This document shows, piece after piece, positions 9,117 to 18,965 of a stretch of DNA of 64,000 nt. A program made the translations under genes and the position numbers. How positions within the stretch are numbered: the stretch's first letter is position 1; every line of letters starts with the position of its first letter. The DNA is taken from the NCBI RefSeq assembly GCF_019703855.1, contig NZ_AP024086.1:124001-188000 (forward strand), read 5' to 3'. This DNA comes from Desulfomarina profundi. GTDB lineage: Bacteria; Desulfobacterota; Desulfobulbia; Desulfobulbales; Desulfocapsaceae. A model generated the notes under the pieces. The model worked only from the letters and a program-made list of their open reading frames with translations, made no database searches and had not been told where the DNA came from.

Positions 9117-9992
9117 ATGAAAAAGGAAAATGGTATTATTCAACTGCACCAGTTTACATGTTTTTTATATTTCCTTGTGTTTGTTTTTTTTCCTGTTTCA
9201 AGTTTTTCTTCTGAATTTACCGGGACGTTGGGGAGTGTCACCATAACAGATGCCCAGGGAGTGAATACACCACCGGCAGCGTCATTTACTTATACGGTGA
9301 ATGAAAATGATGTTTTTTTTGATGCAGGAAGTTCTGCTGACACTGATGGTACAATCCTGGAATACAGGTGGGATTTTGGAGACAATTCTTCTGGCTCCGG
9401 AGTGAACGTAACTCACTCTTACGCAGAACCGAATGTATACCAGGTCACACTTACTCTTGTTGATAATAAGAATGGTATCGCATTACTGCAGAAGGAAGTA
9501 TCGACAATACAGTCAGGGACTGCGGTTGAACAACTGAATGAAGATGGGGACACTGGTAATATAATTCAAAACAGGACATACGGGCAGGGAATTATTTTCC
9601 CGACTCCTATATCAGTTTCGTCTATCACAATAAAGTCAGGTCCATCGAAATATGGGAATCCGCCGGTGAGAATCAGGATTGGAAAGAGCCTTGATCTTTC
9701 TTCTTCCTACCTGGGTGAATCGGAAGAAGTTGTGTTTGACAATAAGAATACAGAATATGAGTTCACTTTTTCTCCCGCCGTTACCCTTGATGCCAATACA
9801 CAGTATTTTTTTGCTGTTGCTGTTACCAATGATCTTGGGAGTAATTTTATTGATATTAAAAAATCAAATACCGATGCCTTTAATCCTGATAATGCTCCTG
9901 AGTGTAAAAGATATCAAAGTTCTAAAGAAAGGTGGAATATGACTGATGGTTGGACATATAATGATGATCTCTATTTTAAGGTGAAACAGTGA
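9117..9992 (+). CDS. Secreted PKD-domain protein
   Basis: About 291 residues. The ATG at 9117 follows GAGGAGG (9103-9109) and starts a signal peptide ending near SSFSSE. A single PKD domain (about 55-135, with YRWDFGDNSSG) is followed by a beta-sandwich of about 140 residues (YGQGIIFPTPISVSS...). This resembles the galactose-binding-like/choice-of-anchor domains of exported proteins. It begins 79 bases after the preceding gene and its stop overlaps the next start (GTGA), so it is in the same operon. The likely role is extracellular and associated with the polysaccharide matrix; no enzyme motif is seen. Confidence 0.65.
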   Translation: MKKENGIIQLHQFTCFLYFLVFVFFPVSSFSSEFTGTLGSVTITDAQGVNTPPAASFTYTVNENDVFFDAGSSADTDGTILEYRWDFGDNSSGSGVNVTHSYAEPNVYQVTLTLVDNKNGIALLQKEVSTIQSGTAVEQLNEDGDTGNIIQNRTYGQGIIFPTPISVSSITIKSGPSKYGNPPVRIRIGKSLDLSSSYLGESEEVVFDNKNTEYEFTFSPAVTLDANTQYFFAVAVTNDLGSNFIDIKKSNTDAFNPDNAPECKRYQSSKERWNMTDGWTYNDDLYFKVKQ

Positions 9993-11715
9993 GAAGTTTA
10001 TTGTTTGTTTTATTATTTACCTTTATTGCAATTCAGGGTGAAGCTGCGACCTATTATGTCCGCCCGGGGGTGGTATCAATGGTGTATGTGATGGGACTGT
10101 AAATGTTGATGCTCCCGGGACTGATGGACATTGTGCCTGGTCACATCCTTTTGAGGCCCTGGGTGTGAAAGACTCAACCGTATATTTACCCCATATTTCC
10201 GGAGGGGATACTGTCATTATTGCCTCAGGGTCATATAGAATGGGACATACTCCCGGAGTTTATGATTCAAACAGGTGTTATGAGTTATGGCCGTGGGATT
10301 GTTCCATGGCAACCCCTCCAGCTGGTCTTGATCCTGATCATCCTACAAGAATACTGGGTGAAGGGTGGAACAGTGGGTGTTCTAATCCGCCTGAACTATA
10401 TGGCGTTGAGAAATCTGCCCAAGTGATTTCTATGTTTAATACAGCAAATATAGAAATGCAATGCATTGAAATTACGGACCATAGTAATTGTTCAACAAAT
10501 AATAATCTGGGCGAATCAGTGCAAAAATGCAGTAGTAGCGGATATCCATATGGAGACTGGGTGCAACGTGGAATTGAAATGAGAAATGTCCAAAACTGGT
10601 ATATGAAAAATATTAATATTCACGGCATTACCGGACCTGCGATTCGTGGAGCTGAAATAACTGACTGGACAGTAGAAGATTCAAGATTCAGTTATAATAA
10701 TTCCGGTGGAATAAATGCTGAAACTCCAGGTAAGACTCCGAACAGTTTTTATGGAACAATGAGATTTAACCATGTAGATATTTCCTGGAATGGTTGTGTT
10801 GAAGATTATCCAAATACAGGCTCTATCGTAGCTGGTTCCTGTGTCGGTGGTAACAACGGTGGTTTTGGTGATGGTGTTGGACTCGCGGAGACAGGAGGAA
10901 CATGGTATTGGGACAACAGTACATTTATTGGCAATGTAGAGGACGGGCTGGATATGCTCTATATGAGGACAGGAAGCGGTATATCATTTATTTCCAACAG
11001 CCTGTTTATGCACAACGCAGGAGATGATTTGAAAACAGGCGGGAATACTGTTATAAAAAACAATATATTGACAGGTGATTGCAGTTATTTTCGGGGAAAG
11101 CCAATAAATGGTGATGTGGTTCACTGCAGAGGGAATGCAACATTATCTGTAACGTTACAGAAAAATAGTGCTTCTGCAACTATTATAAATAACAGTCTAG
11201 GTGGAAATTCAGACATAATGGTCTCTATTTCAAGTTCGGCTGGAAGTAGTATCGATTGTGATGGAACCGAAAGAGTAGACATGACAAATAATATATTTAG
11301 AGGCGGCAAACACGTTTTAAATCCGGAAACAAAAAAAGTTGATGCGTATTATATTTATAATACATGTTCCGGATTTGAGAAATCTGTAAAAAATAATTTA
11401 TTTTATAATGCCAAGGATGGGGGAAGTGATTGTACAAACTCAGTAGATTCTATTTGTGGGCAGGATCCATTGTTTGTCGCTTTTGATGAAGTTGATGATA
11501 TTTATGATTTTAGAATTCAGTCTGGATCTTCTGCCATCAACGCTGGTTTACCCGTCAATACCCAAGTCGGATATAATGATGCAATAACTACAATTCCAGC
11601 TACTGATTATTTTGGTCATGCCAGGGATATTGCAGATATTGGAATGCATGAATTCAATGGCATACCTGCTCCAAATATACCGATTCCAACTATTCAATTA
11701 ATAGAAGAAAATTGA
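9989..11715 (+). pseudogene. Secreted right-handed beta-helix (pectate-lyase-like) protein, frame broken once
   Basis: The GTG at 9989 overlaps the previous stop and begins a signal peptide (MRSLLFVLLFTFIAIQGEA) followed by TYYVRPG, the usual start of secreted parallel beta-helix proteins. The frame then breaks at the G5 run 10066-10070. One added G continues as RPGGGINGVCDGTVNVD and on to the 11715 stop. The body (about 540 residues) has repeated asparagine-rich turns (NNSGGINAET, NNILTG, NNSLGG, NNIFRGG) typical of PbH1 repeats. It ends with the DIGMHEF motif common at the end of such domains. It is likely a polysaccharide lyase, epimerase or binding protein acting on the EPS; no catalytic residues are assigned. 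Probably intact in life, with a missing base in the sequence. Confidence 0.65.
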
Positions 11716-12910
11716 TCCAGAAGACAAAAGGAAACCCGGCCATTGTTCTCGGGCTCACCGCAAATGGACTGGGAGTAACTCGTAGCCTGGGAAAGAGAGG
11801 TATAGAGTGTTTTGGTATCTACTGCAGTAAAAAAGAAGAAGTTGGGTATGCATCAAAATATCTTAAATCTGCAATTAAAATATCAGAAGATTGGAGTGAC
11901 GAATCTCTGCTTGCCACACTTCATTCCCTTTATGAAAAGGCAGGAGTTAACCCCTGTGTTCTTTTTCCTACTTCTGATACGTATGTGAGATTTATTGCCA
12001 GAAACAAAAGCAGGTTGGAGGGATCATTTCTCTTCCATTATACCGAGGAGGATCTTCTCTCATCGCTAAACGATAAAAGCAGGACTGATGATCTGATTCA
12101 GCTTGGACTTCATCTCCCTTTCACGATCTATCCTCACAATGAGCAAGATTTGGAAGTGTTTGCTGCAAAACATTGTTTTCCAGCCATTATAAAACCAACA
12201 CTCTCTGATGTTCCAGGCTTCCCGGCTAAAGTGGTTCTTGTGAGTGATGCCCAGGAATTGCAGAATTTTTTTCGTACATATTCCTTTCTTTTCGAAAAAT
12301 GTATCATACAGGAATTTATCCCAGGGGGGATGAGGCTACCTGGGAGGTTGTCTCCTTTTGTGCTGAAAATTATCCATCTCCGATCATGTGTATTTTACAC
12401 AAAATTCGACAGTATCCACCTGCTTCAGGTATTAGTTCATTTCTTTGTACGGAGTATAATCCTGAATTGGAAGATACAGTAATGAAGACTTTGAAAAAGG
12501 TTGGTTATTATGGTTTGGCGGACTGGGACTTTCTATATGATCAAAAACAGAAAAGGTTTATACTTATCGATATTAATTGTCGAATCGGTATGACAAATCA
12601 AATTTGTTCTGATGCAGGAGTTGACCTGATTTGGGCCGCATACAACAGCCTCGTTCATAAACAGGTGCCGGAGGGTACTTTTTCTGAAACACAGAAAGAT
12701 AATTTGCACTATATAAATTTTGAGTGGGATATAGGATCATTTTACAGGAAAAAAAAGGAAGGTACCATATCGGATACAGAATGGTTACGGAGTTTAATGA
12801 GGGCGCGTTCTTATGCGTTTTTTTCATTACAGGATCCATTACCTTTTCTGTTGACAACATTAAAAATTATGAAAATAATCACCCGAAAATTATTTATCCC
12901 TCTGCATTAA
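11712..12910 (+). pseudogene. ATP-grasp domain protein (carboxylate-amine ligase type), frame broken once
   Basis: Starts with TTG at 11712, overlapping the previous stop. The N-terminal domain (NPAIVLGLTANGLGVTRSLG) is the pre-ATP-grasp fold of the family found in exosortase and EPS clusters. The ATP-grasp core follows (FPAIIKPTLSDVPGFPAKVV, then CIIQEFIPGG). The frame stops at 12482 after the G6 run at 12324-12329. One extra G restores GGDEATWEVVSFC and the rest to 12910, including the metal-binding FILIDINCRIGM. It would ligate a carboxylate to an amine or thiol using ATP, perhaps an amino acid on the polysaccharide; the substrate is unknown. The last 21 bases overlap the convergent deacetylase gene on the other strand. 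Confidence 0.65.
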
Positions 12911-13927
12911 CTCTTTAATAAAAACCATAAAGCCACTGGTTTCAGAGAGAAATCTACTCGGTGAAAATTTGCCGAAAGGGTTAAGAAATGAAATCATTGT
13001 TACAGGGATTCGTTTGAGTTTCAGTATGTCAGATGAAGAAGTGTTGATGCCATAAACAGTTGTAACTGCAGATTTGCAACCTGCTTTCCTGACTAAATTG
13101 ATCGTGTCTTTGTTGAAATCTATATTTCTTCCATTGGGATAGGAAAAATCAAGAGGTGTGTTAGTATGAATTCTTTCACAGATTGTTGCAATGCTGCCGA
13201 CTATTTCATGCTTTGCTTCCAATGTTGAAATTTGAGATAAAATTGCATGATTCATTGTATGCGCACCAATGGTTACACCAGCTTCAGCTAAAACCTGCAC
13301 CTCATTCCACGTTAACATACGACCAGCCTGAGTTAGTTGATTGATGCTGCATCTTTTAATGATTTCCTCAACTTGTTTCGATAAAAGAGTGTTTGGAAGG
13401 GTTTTCAACCATGTATTTATTTCCTGTAAGGCAAAAATTTTCTGCTGTCGTGTACGTATCTGGTACTTCTGCCTATTAATATCAAGTAAATTGAGAACGT
13501 TAACCTGGGAATAAATAACAGCATCAGTCAATTTCTGAGGCCACAGCAAATCCTTGCCGATATGACTGGTTGCCAGGTAAACTATGGAGGGAATTCCCCT
13601 CTTCTGATATGTTTTCAGTACAATATTGTCTGCGTAACCATCGTCAAATGTTAATACATAAACATGTCTTTTTGTCGAGGTCTTGAGAATATACAATGCG
13701 CTGTCGAGAGAAACAATTTCGGATACATATTTGATTGTTTTAATAATCATATCAAAACGATCAAGATCCACGGAAAGTAATAAAGGGTCATCGTAAGACC
13801 CGAGACGATGAAAAGTCAAAATCGTACAGGATGGTTGGCGGAAATGTCGTATAAAAGTGTCAAGTCCACTGTATCTACACAATATGGATGCTGTCCAAAG
13901 AATTAAGGTTTTGATTAAATATTTCAT
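12890..13927 (-). CDS. Polysaccharide deacetylase family protein (CE4/NodB-like)
   Basis: A 345-residue protein with the NodB-type order: TFHRLGS, then LTFDDGYADN (metal-binding Asp pair), GAHTMNHAILS (His-x-x-x-His, near residue 225) and FSYPNGR. It would remove N- or O-acetyl groups from the EPS, or act on the lipid-linked unit. A short hydrophobic N-terminus (LIKTLILWTASILC) could anchor it. It starts directly after the GT4 stop at 13928, so it is the last gene of the minus-strand operon running from the ligase gene at 20945. Confidence 0.85.
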   Translation of the reverse strand: MKYLIKTLILWTASILCRYSGLDTFIRHFRQPSCTILTFHRLGSYDDPLLLSVDLDRFDMIIKTIKYVSEIVSLDSALYILKTSTKRHVYVLTFDDGYADNIVLKTYQKRGIPSIVYLATSHIGKDLLWPQKLTDAVIYSQVNVLNLLDINRQKYQIRTRQQKIFALQEINTWLKTLPNTLLSKQVEEIIKRCSINQLTQAGRMLTWNEVQVLAEAGVTIGAHTMNHAILSQISTLEAKHEIVGSIATICERIHTNTPLDFSYPNGRNIDFNKDTINLVRKAGCKSAVTTVYGINTSSSDILKLKRIPVTMISFLNPFGKFSPSRFLSETSGFMVFIKELMQRDK

Positions 13928-15079
13928 TTAAATCTGAAATTTCTGAAAAAAAGCATTGTATGATTCAAGAAGCTGACCTGTACTGAATTTAAGACAGGCC
14001 ATTTTTCTGGATTTTTTGGAGAACTCAAAAAGATCACAGTTATGACAAAGATGCAGCATTTTGTCTGCCATTTCGGCAGAATTCGCAGGTCTACAAAGGA
14101 ATCCGTTCGTACCATCCATAACAATTTCTCTATTACCTCCTACGTCCGTAGCAATTATAGGAAGACCACAGGACAAACCTTCAAGAAGTGCATTGGAGAG
14201 TCCCTCTGAAAGGGAGGCAGACACAATGAAATCACATTCTTGCAGGATACTGCTTATGTCAGTGCGTCCTCCCAGTAAGAAAACAGATTTGTTCAATGAA
14301 AGGTTTTTGATCTGATTTATTATATCATTCTCACTTCCATTGTCTTCGCCTACCAGCAGTAATTGACTTTCTGGAAATTCGTTTAAGAATATTGAAAAGG
14401 CTTCGAGCAGATAACGATGACCTTTAACTTCTTTTAAATTCCCAATGCATGCGATTTTATATTTTCCGGTTATAGCTTTCTTGTGGCTACTGAGAAAGGT
14501 CTTATCATTCGGTACATAAAAAGAAGTGTCTACACTGTTGTGAATCACATGCATTCTGTCTTCAGGAAAATTTTCGATTTCTGATACTTTGTCAAGAATC
14601 GCTTTACATGGTGCAGTTATATAGTCATAAAATGGTGAAAGCAGTTTGCGTAAGTTCAGCAGAAAAGAACTTGGACAGATATACATGTCCCTCCTGCTTG
14701 AAATTTTTACAGGTTTCCCCTGTTTGTTTTTGAATAAAAGAGCGTTGATAATATCAGATTTTTCATGAAATGATATCGTAATATCAATTTTTTCTTTTCT
14801 TACAATTCGGGACAAGATGAACAGAGCTTTCAATGCCCCGGTGCCATAAATACGTTTAACATCAAGTTTGATCAAGCTGACATTCGGCCATGTTTTTTCT
14901 TCTAGAATATCATTTTTTGTTTTAAGTGAATCTGCTCCCTGAAATTCGGCAACATGAAACTCAAAGGTCAAAAGGTCAAGATTATCGAGGATAAAACGAA
15001 TATGTTTTTCACTGCCTCCAAGCCCTGACACTCTTGTGTCGGTGATGATTAATATTTTTATTTTCCTGGTTTGAGACAT
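13928..15079 (-). CDS. Glycosyltransferase family 4
   Basis: A 383-residue GT-B enzyme. The N-terminal Rossmann half starts ILIITDTRVSGLGGSEKHIRF. The C-terminal half has CIGNLKEVKGH, LLLVGEDNG and SLSEGLSNALLEGLSCGLPIIATDVGG, the EX7E-type nucleotide-sugar site of GT4. It would transfer a sugar to the lipid-linked EPS unit on the cytoplasmic side. It abuts the flippase upstream and the deacetylase downstream with no gap, a tight operon. Donor and linkage are unknown. Confidence 0.88.
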   Translation of the reverse strand: MSQTRKIKILIITDTRVSGLGGSEKHIRFILDNLDLLTFEFHVAEFQGADSLKTKNDILEEKTWPNVSLIKLDVKRIYGTGALKALFILSRIVRKEKIDITISFHEKSDIINALLFKNKQGKPVKISSRRDMYICPSSFLLNLRKLLSPFYDYITAPCKAILDKVSEIENFPEDRMHVIHNSVDTSFYVPNDKTFLSSHKKAITGKYKIACIGNLKEVKGHRYLLEAFSIFLNEFPESQLLLVGEDNGSENDIINQIKNLSLNKSVFLLGGRTDISSILQECDFIVSASLSEGLSNALLEGLSCGLPIIATDVGGNREIVMDGTNGFLCRPANSAEMADKMLHLCHNCDLFEFSKKSRKMACLKFSTGQLLESYNAFFQKFQI

Positions 15080-16528
15080 TTATAATTTGTCCCTGAAAAA
15101 GTAATTTTTTAGGTAACCTGATAGTTTTCGATCAGTTGCAATGGTCAATGAGCTGTATATTAAGATAAAAATAATAGAAGAGAGAATAAGCGGTAGAAGT
15201 TTTGTTTCAGTAAATAAAAATGATGGTAAAACAGCACAGATTGCAAAAGATAGATAAAGGAAGCATGAGGTTACAGGAAATTTGATTTTCAGCAATCGGT
15301 CTGCATTGTGTTTGACGAGAAGAAATAAAAACATAAAGGAAAGTAGAGTAGTAAAAGCAGCTCCCACATACCCGAATACACTGATAAAATACCAGTTCAA
15401 TATTATATTGCTAATTGCTGCATACACAGTAATTTTTCCAAGAATTTTTGTATTTCTTGATAAATAAAGACCTGCACTTATTATTGGCACTGCACCATTG
15501 ATGAGGTTCCCCAAAAAAACTATCGGGACAACAGTTGCTGCAGCTTGATACTTTTCTGAAGCGAGAAAACTCAACAAGATTTTTGCGTGGACTGTGAGAA
15601 AGATCAGTAAAGGAATTGTAACTGCAAAATAATACCGGAGGACTGTATCTAAAAACAGGCCTGTTTCTGTTTCTCCCTTTTCAGTAAAAAGTTTATTATA
15701 TATAGGATAAATAGCAAGACTCAAAGGTTGGGTGATAATTTGCTGCATATATTGAGCTAGATTATAGCCTGCAGTGTAAAGACCTACTGATTTTGCATCA
15801 TTCAGATAACCAATCTGATACCTGTCTCCAAAAGTCATAATAATCATCGAGATTTCCAGCCAGACAAGAGGTATCCCGAATGACAGAAGCTTTTTAATAA
15901 GTTCTTTTGAAATAATTCTGTCTAATTTATCGAGCAGTCTAAGGGGAAAATAGAGTGCAAGTATTATAAAAATAGACTCAAAAACGATTTTCGCTTTAAA
16001 AATCTCATCTACAGTCGGAACAGAGAGAAAAAGAAAAAATAGAACAGTAATGGTGGATCCCGTTTCCAGAGAGGCGGAAAGAATGTTGTACTGAGTTATT
16101 TTTTCACGAGCTTGAAGCCGTGACAGGGAGACTGCAAAAAAATTGCGAAAAATCACGAGAATGGGTAGAAAGTAGAAAAAAACCGGAACACTGAAAAAAT
16201 GTTTAATAATGAATAAGAAAAGAAGATAGGTGCAACAGGTAAGCAAGGTTGTGCCTGAAACTGTCAATAATGCGTTGAAATAAATGTTGTTGGTAGTTGT
16301 ATGTGCCTTCTCAGATAATTGTGTAATAAGTGAATTTGGAATACCAGATTTCCCTATTGCATAGAGAAATAATAAAGCAGTATTCGCCAGAGCAAGAAGA
16401 CCGTAATCATGCACGGTTAATAAACGGGTGACTACAGGGAAGGAGACAAACCCGGCAAGTCTCGATAATATTTGTGTGATTAGATAACCGCTACTGTGAC
16501 GGATAGTTTTTTTTATTAGTGACGGCAT
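15080..16528 (-). CDS. Polysaccharide flippase (Wzx/MATE-like, PST family)
   Basis: A 482-residue integral membrane protein with about 12-14 hydrophobic helices. The start KKTIRHSSGYLITQILSRLAGF is the usual first helix of O-antigen/EPS translocases, followed by FPVVTRLLTVHDYGLLALA. It should flip undecaprenyl-linked repeat units across the inner membrane. With the O-antigen ligase/polymerase-type gene downstream of the same promoter, it implies a Wzx/Wzy-type assembly route. It lies between the acyltransferase gene (32-base gap) and the GT4 gene. Confidence 0.88.
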   Translation of the reverse strand: MPSLIKKTIRHSSGYLITQILSRLAGFVSFPVVTRLLTVHDYGLLALANTALLFLYAIGKSGIPNSLITQLSEKAHTTTNNIYFNALLTVSGTTLLTCCTYLLFLFIIKHFFSVPVFFYFLPILVIFRNFFAVSLSRLQAREKITQYNILSASLETGSTITVLFFLFLSVPTVDEIFKAKIVFESIFIILALYFPLRLLDKLDRIISKELIKKLLSFGIPLVWLEISMIIMTFGDRYQIGYLNDAKSVGLYTAGYNLAQYMQQIITQPLSLAIYPIYNKLFTEKGETETGLFLDTVLRYYFAVTIPLLIFLTVHAKILLSFLASEKYQAAATVVPIVFLGNLINGAVPIISAGLYLSRNTKILGKITVYAAISNIILNWYFISVFGYVGAAFTTLLSFMFLFLLVKHNADRLLKIKFPVTSCFLYLSFAICAVLPSFLFTETKLLPLILSSIIFILIYSSLTIATDRKLSGYLKNYFFRDKL

Positions 16529-16560
16529 TTATTTAAAGAAACAATGTAAGTAAAGCTGTG

Positions 16561-17112
16561 TTAACTGTTTTTAACCTTAATAACAGCTGGGATGCCGACA
16601 GCAATTGAATTGCCAGGTATGTCTTGCAAGACAACTGCGTTGCTGGCAACAATAACATTATTGCCTATATTAACAGGGCCTATAACCTTGCAGCCATTCA
16701 TTAATTTCACATTATCGCCAATAGTTGCAGCGCCTTCTCCCTTGTTATTTGCAGAATGAACCACTGAGGCTCCTGAAAAGACAGTACAGTTTGTACCAAT
16801 AACTGCTTCGGCTGTAATTACGACGCCAACGCTTGTATGGATAAGAAATCCTTCTCCAAGTTGAGCGCCATTAAAGATTCTGGTACCAGACATTCCCTGT
16901 ATAAATGGACGGAGAAACAAGAGGACAATATTGAGCAAGGAACCTGGAAATCTGTTTAATTCAAGGGTCAGTTCCTCCAGACGCAGCAGTAATACAGGCC
17001 AGAAGTCAATTATAAAAATTAATTTGATTGATAAATTTAAATCAAGGTCAGTGAGATATCTCCGGATATCCTGTTTGAGTTTCAGTAATGACGGATATTT
17101 TTTTTTATTCAT
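16561..17112 (-). CDS. Serine-acetyltransferase-like hexapeptide-repeat acyltransferase
   Basis: About 183 residues. The last 110 show left-handed beta-helix hexapeptide repeats (GAQLGEGFLIHTSVGVVI, AVIGTNCTVFSGASVV, GPVNIGNNVIVASNAVV) ending VGIPAVIKV, as in CysE-type and sugar O-acetyltransferases. A helical N-terminus (LLKLKQDIRRYLTD) resembles the short serine acetyltransferases in EPS clusters. It probably acetylates the polysaccharide or a serine/sugar substituent; the substrate is not determinable. I prefer the ATG at 17112; a TTG nine bases earlier is equally possible. Confidence 0.8.
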   Translation of the reverse strand: MNKKKYPSLLKLKQDIRRYLTDLDLNLSIKLIFIIDFWPVLLLRLEELTLELNRFPGSLLNIVLLFLRPFIQGMSGTRIFNGAQLGEGFLIHTSVGVVITAEAVIGTNCTVFSGASVVHSANNKGEGAATIGDNVKLMNGCKVIGPVNIGNNVIVASNAVVLQDIPGNSIAVGIPAVIKVKNS

Positions 17113-17197
17113 TAGGTTCAAGTCCTATTTGTGAAAAACGGCCGAGGATTGTTCTGTGTCGTAATATTTCTTTTAAATAGTACACAAAATAACAAAA

Positions 17198-18079
17198 TCA
17201 GACGGTAGACCAGTTTACTGAAGTTTTTGAGCCCACATGAAAGCCAAGCTCCTCCAGCAGATCACCTGTTACAGTGTTGAGAATTGCCTGGTCTTCAGAA
17301 GAGAGGCTTGTTTTCCATTTGTCAACAGCGCTACTTGAAAAAATACGATTTTTTTCTGATTTTATGTTATCACTGTAGACAGAATTATTTTTTTTCAGTG
17401 AACTATATCGGTTGTTTTCCAAGATTTGTAAATTGATTGTTGTTCCTGTAAAAACGGATAATTCTTGTAAAACTTTTTCCGGATTCTCAATAAGCTCCTC
17501 ATAAAAGAGCTCCATATAATTTCTGTCTAATTTTTTCCCTTGTTTTCTTCCCTGTTTTACTTGAGTCTTCCAGTGTATACCTGCACTTATCATCCTCAGT
17601 GCAGGGTGTTTGAGAGAAATCCAGTTGAGTTTGTCCAGAGAGGATGCAACTGCCCTTCCATCTCTTATAACATGGATAAATCTGGCGTCGGGGAAGTGTT
17701 TTGCTATATTAGTAATTTCCAGGATATGGTTAGGAGTGTTTTCAGCCCAGCGGAATTTTCCCTGATCTATAGCTATGGATGTCATAAAAAAATCTAGAAA
17801 ATCTAGATAATTAGAGCTGTGATTCGGAGCGTTGAGTAAAAAACGATCCTGGTTGAGACCAGAACGAATAAATTGTTTGGACTGTACCCAACCCTGAATA
17901 AATTTATTATAATTACGCTCTCTGTTTAATTTTCCATATTTGTCGGCACAGGTACGCAGTAAGAGAGTTTCAGCTTCATAGTGGGCAAATTCATTGCTTG
18001 CCAGGAGTATTGAGTAGACAAGACTGGTACCGGAACGGGCACATCCAACAACAAAAACAGGAGATTTTAGAGCAGTCAT
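17198..18079 (-). CDS. Sulfotransferase (PAPS-dependent)
   Basis: About 293 residues from the ATG at 18079, chosen because it overlaps the ligase stop as ATGA and directly precedes the domain; a longer upstream start would lie inside the ligase. The 5'-phosphosulfate loop is VVGCARSGTSLVYSILL (about residues 9-25) and the 3'-phosphate site is ARFIHVIRDGRAVASSL, both standard sulfotransferase family signatures. It should transfer sulfate from PAPS to a sugar hydroxyl of the EPS or its precursor. The PAPS-making Sat-CysC and PAP-removing CysQ genes lie in the same locus (26739-29277), which supports this. Confidence 0.85.
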   Translation of the reverse strand: MTALKSPVFVVGCARSGTSLVYSILLASNEFAHYEAETLLLRTCADKYGKLNRERNYNKFIQGWVQSKQFIRSGLNQDRFLLNAPNHSSNYLDFLDFFMTSIAIDQGKFRWAENTPNHILEITNIAKHFPDARFIHVIRDGRAVASSLDKLNWISLKHPALRMISAGIHWKTQVKQGRKQGKKLDRNYMELFYEELIENPEKVLQELSVFTGTTINLQILENNRYSSLKKNNSVYSDNIKSEKNRIFSSSAVDKWKTSLSSEDQAILNTVTGDLLEELGFHVGSKTSVNWSTV

Positions 18080-18965
18080 AATGTTAAGCTCTCGGATTCT
18101 GAAGTGGAAGATGCAGACTGGTTTATGAGAACCAGGACAATACCGTTTAAAATCCAGTAATATCCTGTGAGGACATAATAACTCCATCTGTCACCAAAAA
18201 GGTTTCCTATGAACAGCGAAACGGTCATGGCGCACATACCCACCCCGAATGAACGGGAAAACTCATTTTTTCCTGTCTGTGCAAGGTGGTTTGAGTCTCT
18301 GAATGAGGCAATAAATAACCATATAAAAAACAGATAACCTATAAGACCTCCCTGGACAAAAATATTCAAATGCTGATTATGGGGATTTCTCCAGTGGCTG
18401 TATCTGAAACTTAACAGCCCATGGCCGAAAACAGGTGCTTTTTTTATCATAGATACAGCCTCCTTCCACATAAACACTCGGCTTTCAATGTCCTGGTCTG
18501 CCGCAACTCCCAGGTCATTTTTTTCAAAAGACATCTGTATGCGTTCAACAACCGCTTCGGGGAGGACTACTGTATAGCAGAGAGGCAATGCCAGGAGAAG
18601 CAGGATATAGGCATATTTCCTGGCCTTTATTAAGAGATAGGTGATACCGGCGATAAGGGCTGCATATCCACCCCTTGAAAAAGTAAACAGCAGAACAATA
18701 ATATTTGCGATCGCAAGAATTTTTAATGAAATATTAATCGATTTCCTTTTAAATTTGTTTAATAATGCTATGATCAATAATGTATACGTTGAAAAAAATG
18801 CAGCCCACTCATTACAGCCGCCAACATCGCCGAAAGTTCCATTCACAGTTTTCATTTTATCGGCAAAATTATCAAAATTCATCCATCTTACCCAGCGCCA
18901 GAAGTAGATGTCCATATAGATGTTTGCCACAAACATCACTGCAAGTATGATGAGGATCTTTCTAG

